The notes beneath the pieces are model-generated. The model was given only the letters and a program-made list of their open reading frames with translations. It had not been told where the DNA came from and did not search any database. Below, one piece after another: positions 54,801 to 64,000 of a stretch of DNA of 64,000 bases. Position numbers and translations under genes: made by a program. Every line of letters starts with the position of its first letter. Position 1 is the first letter of the stretch. The stretch comes from Dipylidium caninum (lineage: Eukaryota > Platyhelminthes > Cestoda > Cyclophyllidea > Dipylidiidae). The DNA lies in the NCBI GenBank assembly GCA_017562135.1, contig QEYB01001046.1:5456001-5520000 (forward strand). Direction: 5' to 3'.

Positions 54801-57800
54801 GAATTTGCGTAGAATAACGGGGTCTGACCGTTCTCTAATGATAAACAGGGAGGAGTGTTGATGAAGTTGAATCGAGGCAATGACCAATGTGTACAAGCCT
54901 GCAACAGTGAAGGACGTGGCACGTGCAAAGTCGTTTAGGTCATTGGACAGAATACCGTAGATGCCAGTTGAGGGCCATTGAGATAGGCATATAGATGTTA
55001 TCATGTAAGCAATCATTTTAGGTGAATGTTATCACACTCGAAAAGAGACATAGAGAATAAGCAAAACATGCCAATGAAAGGCACTACAACTGGATTGCAT
55101 AACGTTCTTCAGAAGCTTAGGGGAACGGTTTTAGATGCGTTTAGTGATGATTGTATATGCTCGTACACATTCGAAAGCCAACCTCTATGAGTGGGGTCCC
55201 AACATTGAGCGCGAAAAAAAGTGTCGAGGTCACAAACTGTGTGGCATTAGAGCATTATGCGGGCTTAGACCCGTCGAGAAATCATATCAGCTGTGATGTT
55301 TCATATTGCAAATAATTGCTAAAAGCCCAAGGATTGGGAAGAAATATTGGAGAAACATGAACATATTTCGCCTTATAAAGGTATGGGAAGCTAGCTTTGT
55401 CCGTGATTGACAAGCCCATGAAACGTTGTCAATTCGAGACAGCCACGTGAAGACAGCTTAAACAGAATAACTTTACCTTCGCGAGTGCAGGAAGTTGTTC
55501 AATTTCACGCATAATACTATTATTAGAGGGATTATGATATCAGTTTTTCTTTCACAAAATTACAATTTTGCCCGCCTTATAAAACGGCATGGATGGATGG
55601 ATGTGGGAAAACGAAGAGGAGCGAAACTTTTCGGAGGAGAGTTTAGGAGATAAAGTATGTGCAAGGAGAGGGTTTGAATAGTCGAGAAAGTAAAACCTAC
55701 GGCAATTATAAGATTGAAATTCACACACGGCCATGTAAAAATGATCAAAAAAGAATGCACATTTGACAATTCAAAACAACGATTGCGAGAACATATAGAA
55801 GATTTTTACACCATTAACAATAATGCGAGTTTGTGCAAAGTCGGTAAGTAATGATTAAATCCACCAACGTTGTTAGAACACTTGAAAAAAACACTGCTGT
55901 AGCGGCATAGACCACATCTAATACTATTCCCAAGTGGGGAATTTATATTTAAGCCGTAACTTCTTATCGCAAGTTTGACGACATTGGACATCTTCTCTTA
56001 GAAAAAGTGATTTCCATAAGACTAGGTCGCTCGAAAGTTTGCAACTGCGGATGGTGAAGAGGAAGGAGTAAAAGCAAAGTTTAAAAATAAGTATGAGTGT
56101 GATATGACGGGCTGTTGTGATTATGGCGTGTAAAGTATGTGTAAAAGGACGTAGCCGCTAGAAAGAAAACTGAAGTTTTGCAGCATAAACCGAAATAATA
56201 CATAGATATGGCGCTTTGACCCCCTCTTTATTAAACATTTTGGCGAAAAAACGAATTGGCTTAAACTTCCTCTTTGAAATTTGAAAAGTGAATACGACCC
56301 ATTGGTAAATCTGAAACAAACATGCCTGTTTCAACATAAAACAAAGAAGAAAGTTTCGTTTAGGGACAATCTCAAACGGAGCAAATTTAAGAGGGAATAC
56401 AGAATTAAACTAAATTCGCCGAAAAACAAGGTTAAAAAATGGACCATGTCTTGCTAGAACTCATTCCGCGGCCGATAATTAACAAGTGAGGGATGGAATT
56501 TCGTCTACCTATAGTTTCACAGTTTGAAAGAACGTTTCACAAAAATAACCGACTGAAGAACAACCAGCAAATTCCCTCATGTAATTCAGATAACAAAAAA
56601 GCATTTAAAAGATTCTATCAGACTATGGAAGAAAGCACATCAATTTAAAGTAAGATTTAACTTAGATCAAATAAAGCTATTCCATTTACCCATACTACTT
56701 TAACAAGGTCATTAGAATTAAGTTTAAGCCTTTAAGAAAGAAGCATTCAGCACATATGGGGTAACTTATCCTCTTAGCCGTACCAAAGAGAAATCACAAA
56801 CAAAGGGCTCGACTATCCAAGAAAACAATCCAGAACAAAGTACATCAGAATTGTCACTTCGTTACACCTTATTTTTGTTGAACAGACGCAGGATATCACA
56901 ACAGCAAGCCTTTCCAACGCCTCTATAACAAGGGTGGATGTGAGAATGTCCCACAAACATGTGCACCCTCCAGCACACAAGACTTTCCCGTGCAGAAAAC
57001 AACTTAGGCAGCGCGCACTCACGTCTCAACAAACATGTTTGTACACCCATTGAACCGAGGTGTGCAATTCTCGAACACTCCTAGGCCAATGAAAAGGTTT
57101 TCCTCATGTTATGGAGGAAAACGAGGTTAAGCGAAAAAGGCTCATGAAAAGACGTTTCAACCGGGAATATCTTTCGTAAGCAATGCAAGCTATTAAGTAG
57201 GGAACGCTGGCAAATACGCATACCTGTTTGGAGGAAATGGGATATGAATGAAAACTGTAAATTTTTGTGTGAACCACACTCAAAAGAGCATAGCCTTGCA
57301 TACAAACCAAGTTCAACAGACCCCGTCGTGAGATTTACGGATTTTGGCAAATAGCCCATATACTAATTCGCAATGATCGGGGTTCAAATTAATTCGGTAG
57401 AGAATCAAAATAAATATTCTAATCAGATAAAGTTAAATAACTGCAATTTATATTCAGATTAAACGTTGCCCCATATCGCCGCCAAATTGCTATTCACTAA
57501 GATATCAAAAGCCACGCAAATATGAAAGTATCTATGATTTTACACGCAATGCTTAGTATTATTGAATAACTGTAACTGCCAGATAACACAGTTAAATTGC
57601 TGGTTCATCTAAGTTGCAGAACTCCAGTACCAATTCTGAAGAATGTGGTAGAAATTAGAGCAGAATATAGGTTTTTATACAACCCTTGTGAAAGAAGCGG
57701 TATGTCTTGTATGACTAGGTTAGGAGAGTAGTGGCTGTCAATACTGTTACATATAAAACTCAGATATCAAAAAACAGGCTAATATATGCAAATGACTTGC

Positions 57801-60591
57801 ATAAACTAATATATGAGATCTCAATAATTTGGCGAGATTATAGCTGGAGAGATCAAATAACGGCAGTGGGATTAGCAAAATGAAGTTGAGCAGCCGCGAA
57901 AACAAAAAGTTATATGGGATATAAGTACCTGTTCTGTAATGAATAATCCACAACCAAGAAAATGAACCGAAGGAGCTCGCGTCTGACTATGGGGGCATTT
58001 CATCGGATGAGTGGAGTAAAATGGGTAAAAGAAGAAGGATCTAGGTCACGGCTAAATTGATCAAAAGCTCAAGCGTTGTACATAAAAGGACAAAAATGTG
58101 GTGAGAGTTTAATAAATTTTTCAATTGAAATATTTTAAAAGATGGATTAGAAAACAAAAGTGCACAATATTATGAAAACAAAGGATGATTGGAGGAATAT
58201 CGTTTACAACAATTTCAGATGTTTCGAATACAATAAAACATTCAGTTATAACATAGTGAAAGCCAAATCACTATATTGCCGTACTGTTCCCTCAAGCAAT
58301 AGATATAGTAAACAATTGTCAAGTATAACATGTTTGTTTTTAATGTATCAAAGAGATATACCTTTCCCACATTCATTCCCAGAATTTTTATTAAAATAAT
58401 AACCCTCCATCGTTGACCGAGAAATAAGCTATAAATCTCACCTTCTGCCCTCGAAACAAAAGGTTATCATACACTGAAACACTATTTGTATTTCTACTTT
58501 GGTCAACGATGCAAAATACAGAATATTTAAATATTCTCACAAAATGCTGGCAATTAACTAAAGGCGAACTCAATAATTCTCCATTTAAGGTAATATTGAG
58601 ACAGTCACGTAATCGGACCTTAGTGAACAAAAAATGTGGTTAGGGAGACAGCAACTAGTAATATTTTGAAGCATTCATCATCTGAAACGGGAAATTTGAA
58701 TCAAAGGACCAAGCATTAAAAAAATAGACTTCACTTTCAAAAACAATGTGGGGGGGGGGGGGCAGAATTTTGCAGGAAGTGAATGTTTCGAAACAGCTAC
58801 GAACAAAATATTTTTAAAATTACATTTTGTTTTCCGTAAAAAAATTCTGGGAAGAGGGAGAAAAAAAATTCCTTGTAAGTGCATATTAGAAAACACATTT
58901 ATACATGGAACAAGCTGCTAAAATTGAGGATGGAAGCTTTAGAACAAAGGTCTAGCACACACAATAAACAGATTACTATAATAGCAGCATATCTTTACGT
59001 AAGTCGTTGGACAAATTATACAAGCATAAAGTTCGGAAAAGTACTTAGCAATAAATTAATAAAAAGTGTTATTATGTGCAAGCACTTTTACGCCTTTGCA
59101 TAAGAATGGAATTGGCGAATACATACGTGTCAAGGTTACTATCGCTAGTAATATTCCTGCAATTGTGTTAATCTTAAAATAACGATGGAATACAAAGAAA
59201 TTTAAAATTAGTACACGATCTAAATGAGGATAATAAGGCTTAGGGATTGAGAATATATTATCAAAGTGACCGTTTGGAAGTACAGGACTGTTAACCAAGA
59301 AATGTAGAATAAAATAGTGTGGAAGTTAAAGATGCGCATACCCTCTGAAGTAAATCAAGAATTTGATGTAAGTGGGAGTCAATGCCCCTAATAAGTCCAT
59401 GAAGACCCATCCTCTCCGAGTCTGACATACAGAAAGCTTCAAAACGACGCGCAGTATCAAGAATATCTCGGATGAACTCTGCGCCTGATGTGGTATTCTG
59501 CGAAATTGAAAATGAATGGGTTTAAAAAGAAATTACTGCCACTTGAAGACCATGTTCTTACGAAAAATTGGGGTTGCAGTGATAAAATGCACAAACTCAC
59601 GGTGGGATTCGACAACCATTCATCAGCGATTTCGCCATTCCGAACAATCAAGCGAAACTCATTTAAATCACCAAAGTAATCAACATCATCTGAACTAGTA
59701 AGTTGAAGGCCGCGTATTATTTCACATATTTCATCAGACATTTGACGTAAAAAATAGTCCCTATTCGATTGCGCTTCACGGGACGCAGATAGACCTTAAA
59801 AGTGACAAATAGTCAACATAGAAATAAGAAAGCCCATATTAACGTACGTTGCTGCGTTGTGTTGAGATAGAGTTTGATTGAAGATATAAGAATTGGGGTT
59901 ATTCGTTTCACCTGCCCGATACCTCGTTGAAGAATTTCCGAAAGAGACTTAATAACTAGCTCATCTTGTCTTTCGTTGACCTCCTTAATCATTTGCGACA
60001 TTCCAGGGGTAAGGTTCTGTAGAGGTAAGGCAAAAATCCATCCAATACTTTTACAAATTCGGCAAGTTCTGGAAAGCTCTTGATATCAGTCACTGTATTG
60101 AGAATGGCGAGGACAGAATTGCAGCATTCAACAATTTTCCTGACTTCCGACATATCAAACGCAACTAGTACAGCCCATGTGCCTTGGAGAATACCGCGCG
60201 AACCATCAATAAGTTTTTTGCGGCCGATCGAAGAAGATGGATCTCGAGAAAGCAATTTGACCGCATCTTGCAGGAAAACAGAAGCTTCTTCCACACGAAC
60301 AAGCGCAGGCGGCATATCGCATTTAAGTAATTGATCTGTGCTTTGTCGGATAGTTTCATATCCAACCTAAAGTTGCTGGTAACAAATAATTTTACTTTAA
60401 CAAGATTGTCCACAGCCATTTTCACGACGGAAACACGGTTGGCAAGATCGGGTGTGTCTGCTGCTGTGCCCCCATCTTCCAATAAAAGAATCAACTTTGA
60501 AACCTTTGAAAATGTAACAATTTCGATAACCCACTTGTTGAGCTACAGGATCCAAAATGCGCCCAATTGTTCTAGTATGAGACGACGACAT
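45855..60591 (-). CDS. VCL: vinculin
   Basis: Vinculin links talin and alpha-catenin to actin at adhesion sites. First exons: 60591-60535, 60503-60396, 60366-60049, 60016-59848, 59794-59601 and 59497-59342; introns 1-4 are 31, 29, 32 and 53 nt. They give [16 protein letters not shown], the talin-binding head, [23 protein letters not shown] and [13 protein letters not shown], matching human blocks gap-free. A repeat exon lies at 54343 to about 53992, then [15 protein letters not shown] (to 53204), 52859-52565 ([13 protein letters not shown]), 52294-52097 ([19 protein letters not shown]), [12 protein letters not shown] (about 51940), [10 protein letters not shown] and NQPIL (about 49600), [20 protein letters not shown] (about 49080), [17 protein letters not shown] (about 47900) and [15 protein letters not shown] (about 47700). 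The last exon (to 45855) has [14 protein letters not shown] and the lipid-binding tail. The region of the human middle repeats between 54344 and 59341 was not found, nor a clear polyproline linker. Short exons may be missed. Confidence 0.9.
48682..48725. repeat. compound microsatellite (GT)n then (AG)n
   Basis: About 19 nt of alternating GT followed, after a short GC-rich gap, by about 19 nt of alternating AG, inside a vinculin intron. A plain simple repeat; length is likely polymorphic. Confidence 0.9.
50572..50586. repeat. (GT)n microsatellite
   Basis: Seven uninterrupted GT units in a vinculin intron. Confidence 0.85.
50764..50780. repeat. homopolymer run of 17 C
   Basis: Longest homopolymer of the window, in a vinculin intron and directly followed by a locally GC-rich 100 bp (CGCCCCGCGGCGGCACC) that contrasts with the AT-rich surroundings. 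Confidence 0.9.
53162..53175. repeat. homopolymer run of 14 G
   Basis: Starts 22 bp downstream, in transcript direction, of the vinculin donor site at 53203-53198, so the nascent intron carries a C14 tract close to its 5' splice site. Confidence 0.9.
54344..59341 (-). other. 5-kb interval of the vinculin gene without recognised exons
   Basis: Human vinculin has repeated four-helix bundles between the head and the segment encoded at 54343. Here I find no block such as the WL-DP motif repeats. Several 60-90 codon frames exist (for example 55016-54735, 57359-57081, 58630-58391) but none resembles vinculin. Either short exons were missed or the protein lacks one bundle. Confidence 0.4.
58750..58762. 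repeat. homopolymer run of 13 G
   Basis: In the long unresolved part of the vinculin gene; C tract in the transcript. No coding sequence next to it. Confidence 0.85.
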
Positions 60592-61607
60592 CCCAATCAC
60601 CGAAAAGCCTTAATTTGCGCGGATCCCCCTAAAAAAATTAAAAGCCAAATCGAGGATGACCTTAATGTGTATTAATTATATAATTGGTTGTTTGCCTTAT
60701 TATAAAATCAACTTGATTATACGATAATTGTAACTATATAACCTCGCGCGTGCTACATTAATTGAGGTTTGTTTCCAGCATACTGTCCCTCAATATTGGG
60801 TGGTAAAGTGAAGGAAACATCCCCGCGACCACTTAAGGCTGTTATTTGAGAGTATATATTCCTTTCACCCCTCCACCCCTTTCCGATTTGGCGCCCCTCT
60901 GAACATTGCAACTCAACGATTTCGTTCTTGTCAGAGCATTCATATAACCTGAAGCTTCATTTTCACCAAAAGAGCAATCGGCAACTTCCGGCCAGTGTCA
61001 CCACGCCTGTGTTCGCTGAAATGAAAGCATTTCTGGGATAATCACACTTAGAGCTTCGAACACCATCGCACAAGATCGTGGAGCCTACCCAATCGCCACG
61101 ATTTGACGAAGCGCAGATAGTCATGTGCCATCCCGCTAAGAAAGTAAGCACCAATATAACAAGCCTTCATAAGCGCCATCGAATCGACCGAATTGCCACC
61201 TTGACAAGCAATTTGAAGATGTCGCGTCAACACTGCCGGCCGTGAGGGGGTTAAGAAAACGGCAAATGTGACAACGAAAAATCGGAAATCCGTCCAAAGT
61301 TTCACCAAATTTTGGCAATGCCCGGCCACGCGGCACCCTCCCAGTTCCACGACCTCAACTCATTCGTGCCCAACCCCACCCCCCCGCAACACATCACCTA
61401 ATTCACTCTTCTGGAAGAAAACCTCATGAATTGAAAAAAAATTCAAAATAGAGTTTTGGACGTCCAATTCTATTATTAATAGAAATTTCGAAATCCAAAG
61501 CGTTCCGAAATCGCATAGTAACCTAGACGACATTCCAGTGAAATGTGGAGCAAAATGAAATTATACAAAGTAGGATGTGACGGCGATGAGTATTCACGTG
61601 TAGATTA
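60592..61607. other. intergenic region between tandem MSRB and vinculin
   Basis: Both neighbours are on the minus strand. The stretch should hold the MSRB 3' end at its right and the vinculin promoter and 5' UTR at its left. A pyrimidine-rich patch lies at 60865-60900 and a C-rich one at 61370-61400. Overlapping frames at 61048-61350 have no recognisable similarity. Confidence 0.5.
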
Positions 61608-62916
61608 CTAAGGTGGTTCCTTGGGTTCAAAGACCAAAGATGCGCTGTTTATACAGTACCTTAAATTTGTCGGTGGAGGACCATCCTTAAACACATGCCC
61701 CAAATGTGCATCACACTAAAAATGAAAAAACACACACTTGTTGCACCAATGAAATTCATGCTGAAAATCTATTAAACGTCTAATGTGATGAAAACTTTTC
61801 AGGGCCTCTACAAGTCACAAACGACAGGGGAGGAAAGTTCAAAGTGCATAGATTCAGTTCACCTAAAAACTGGAGAGCTAACTCACTGATCTGCAAGTGG
61901 CCTCAACACGTTCCATTTGAAGAGAGGTATCTGGTTGGTGATCAACATTAGTACTCGTGTCGTCCCCTGAGGGCTCTGCGCCAGCTACACGCGAGAAAGC
62001 CGGCCATCCACATCCGCTGTCAAATTTATCCTCTGACCTGAGTCAAAAAAGAAAAGAGTAGGATACTGATGGAGTTAAAAGTGCGGAAAGTTTGCAGAAA
62101 TATATTCTGAGAGAAGAGGCAAACTTGTTGATTGGTGACCGCACAACGCGTCAGTAAAGTAAATAAAACTGTTTGAGTTTTTTCTTAAGTGTATACTCAC
62201 TTGAAAAGTAGAACCCCGCAGCACGCACAGGTATATTTGCCGTTTTCAAAATGCTTATCATATTTTCCCGTGAATGGCTATGCATTCTAATGTATTGGAA
62301 CCTTACCTTTTCTGTGCCTTTCTCCCGAGTAACATGATACACATCAGGAGGTAATTTATTTTTCCACTCATCATTTGTTAGTCTCTTCATTGTACTATAA
62401 GGGAAATCAGTTGGGGCATGATGTCAAGGTAACAGTCTTTACAAACCGACATGAATAAAAAAAGCAAATTAGAGTCGGGATGCTCCGAGCTTCCGAGGAA
62501 ATATGCGCATCAGAAAACATTGGGATCACAAATGTCAGTGGGCAGAAAAATCCGGCATAGAGGATTAGACCGTTTACGTGGATGTTTTTGAAGTTGGGAG
62601 AGCTCTGTAGAATGAAACTACCAGTTCTACTTAAATATCTTCCTAACACATTAAAAGCATTCCGATGACAGAAAGCACACGCGCACCCCTATAAGAAGCA
62701 AATTTGGAGAGAGCGGTTCAATGAAAAGTGCTAATACGTGTGATAATGAAAGTTGCATGAGGGAAAAGAGGTATTTAACAACTTACAGTTGGGCGTTAAA
62801 TATTGTTCGAGGAAACCCTGCTACCTTTTCACAATGAGTGGCCTCTGTGACCTGAGCTGACGGCGGCAGCAGGGAAGCCGAATCGTTTTAAAAGCGTATC
62901 TTGCAATTGATGTCAT
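61608..62916 (-). CDS. MSRB: methionine-R-sulfoxide reductase B, mitochondrial-type leader
   Basis: MsrB reduces the R form of methionine sulfoxide in proteins with thioredoxin. Five exons on the minus strand: 62916-62825, 62394-62307, 62277-62201, 62037-61887 and 61715-61608, together 171 residues with consistent phases. The core starts [20 protein letters not shown] and joins over a 29-nt intron (62278-62306) to [10 protein letters not shown]. Zinc ligands are the CACC pair in exon 3 and the CRSC pair formed where exons 4 and 5 meet. [22 protein letters not shown] and RYCINSASL are the family's signature blocks; the catalytic residue in RYCINS is Cys, not selenocysteine. Exon 1 encodes [16 protein letters not shown] and further Arg residues with no acidic residue, a good mitochondrial presequence; it is inferred from its AAAG|GTAGC donor and the in-frame join to the TATAG acceptor at 62395. 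Without it, translation from Met 62390 would give a 139-residue cytosolic form. Confidence 0.88.
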
Positions 62917-64000
62917 TTGGTAAAAGTCGAACTACGAGAAGGGTTTTTAAGTTACGTCAATTTAAATTCACTTTATTTCTCGCTTATTAATCTTCATTGC
63001 GTAAGTTAATTTCGAGTGTGAGATTTTATTGCATAAGATCAGGCGAACTATCATGATTTCCGAAAGCTGAACAGTTAGCACAACGTCAACAACACATTTG
63101 CCGCAAACGGATAATCTTTATTTAATCATATCATTTCTGTATGGACCTCTAGTCATTGTATTGCGTGTCTGTAAATGGTGTCAGGAATATAAGTTGTCTA
63201 TATTAAAGCACCATTACATTGGAATAGATCTTTATGATACAAATGGAAAAGGGAACAACTGGGTAAGTAGAGGACAGTCGATGAAGGTCTCATAATCGTA
63301 AGAAATGAAGATTTTCTCAACTGTAGATGAAAACAACTGCGCGTTTTGATTGACCGCTTTAATCTCTCCTGATACCAAGTTAATAGGAAGACCTTCAAGA
63401 AACATAAATTCCAAGGATAAGACGCACTGATTTACTTGTGTGCACGCATTTTGTTTGATGCCTCATAAACACGGATGAGGAACTTTTGTTTGTTTTTACT
63501 ATTTTCTCTTCCTCAACCTTTGTATACGTTATTTCAAAAGGGTCTTCTTGTTTCCAATTGCACGTTCAATGGGTGAAAAAAGGCTAGGTTAAGGGTACCC
63601 TTAAGAATTAAGTCTCGCTGATGGCGAGCGAGCGTAAATAGCAATATGATGCGTGTTGTTCAATGTTATCTTTTTTGTGATGCAAAGTCGGCTTAACAGA
63701 CAATTCATTATTTTGTACAAAATGGGTTTGGACGCACGAAGAGATCCGGAGTCCTATCCTCAAACTTTCGCACTTTTCCACTATTGAGGGGCGTGTATTA
63801 GCCTAGTTAGAAGTGACTTCTAAAAAGAAGAAAATTAAAGACGGCTTCGGGATAATCAGATTTTTTTATTTAAGGTATTATTCCCATTGTTGTGGCCAAA
63901 CATAATTACTGATTTAAAACTGGGGCACGATACGGACGGTACAAATACCTCCCAGAGTGTTTGGATTTTATTTACATTACTAGCAACTGATGAGCGAAAG
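62917..64000. other. right-edge region, no gene established
   Basis: Upstream of MSRB. A minus-strand frame at 63414-63232 (containing FLEGLPINLVSGEIKAVNQ) looks amino-acid-like and could be an exon of a gene extending past the right edge, but I recognise no family and no clean splice sites. The rest is AT-rich with no repeat I can see. Confidence 0.35.

Noticed and set aside
54735..55016. 93-codon minus frame considered as a vinculin repeat exon
   Set aside because: It lacks the heptad and WL-DP pattern of vinculin repeats and contains several membrane-like residues.
58391..58630. 79-codon minus frame ending near a GTGAGA donor
   Set aside because: It is in the vinculin interval but does not resemble vinculin or any family I know; frames of this length are common in the window.
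60080..60675. Plus frames of 84 and 114 codons across the vinculin 5' exons
   Set aside because: Antisense shadows of well-conserved vinculin exons.
62407..62649. 80-codon minus frame resembling the C-terminal membrane segment of a sideroflexin
   Set aside because: It lies wholly inside the intron between the first two MSRB exons, and the similarity is only a hydrophobic stretch with a CP motif.

Overview
This is a window of eukaryotic nuclear DNA. All identified genes are spliced, have animal orthologues, and lie on both strands in moderately AT-rich DNA. Where I could check splice sites against the conserved length of the orthologous protein, many introns are only 29-40 nt long. Together with roughly 38-40% GC and kb-scale introns elsewhere, this points to a parasitic flatworm, most likely a tapeworm; that taxonomic call is an inference.

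Layout: (1) 3-7385 (+), 3' part of a TOG-array protein of the TOGARAM1/crescerin family, cut by the left edge. (2) 8021-9015 (-), MMADHC (cobalamin trafficking protein D). (3) 10269-11872 (+), a MEPCE/Bin3-type RNA methylphosphate capping methyltransferase. (4) 12127-12610 (-), an unrecognised two-exon gene for 114 residues. (5) 15458-15790 (+), MIC10 (MICOS10), hidden under a longer spurious antisense ORF. (6) 16120-16765 (-), GATAD1. (7) 17221-18611 (+), ALKBH6, divergent from GATAD1. (8) 18667-19785 (-), weak candidate for an unrecognised membrane protein gene. (9) 20799-38087 (-), a 17-kb RALGAPA (Ral GTPase-activating protein alpha). (10) 38654-39911 (-), PGAP2. (11) 40788-45263 (+), EIF5B, nine exons fully resolved. 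(12) 45855-60591 (-), a 15-kb vinculin gene. (13) 61608-62916 (-), methionine-R-sulfoxide reductase B with a separate exon for a mitochondrial-type leader.

The genes are unrelated housekeeping functions: cilium and microtubules, cobalamin, RNA capping, mitochondrial cristae, chromatin, demethylation, small-GTPase signalling, GPI-anchor lipid remodelling, translation initiation, cell adhesion and oxidative repair. They do not form a pathway or cluster. I found no tRNA, rRNA, CRISPR array, intact transposon or prokaryotic island. The most unusual feature is the set of about twenty ultrashort introns, including three of 29 nt in three genes, plus a GC-AG intron in EIF5B. Non-coding DNA holds microsatellites, homopolymer G/C runs and a few inverted repeats. 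Exon boundaries come from reading splice signals and remembered orthologue sequences, not from transcripts; exons called unresolved in the long genes are real gaps in this annotation.
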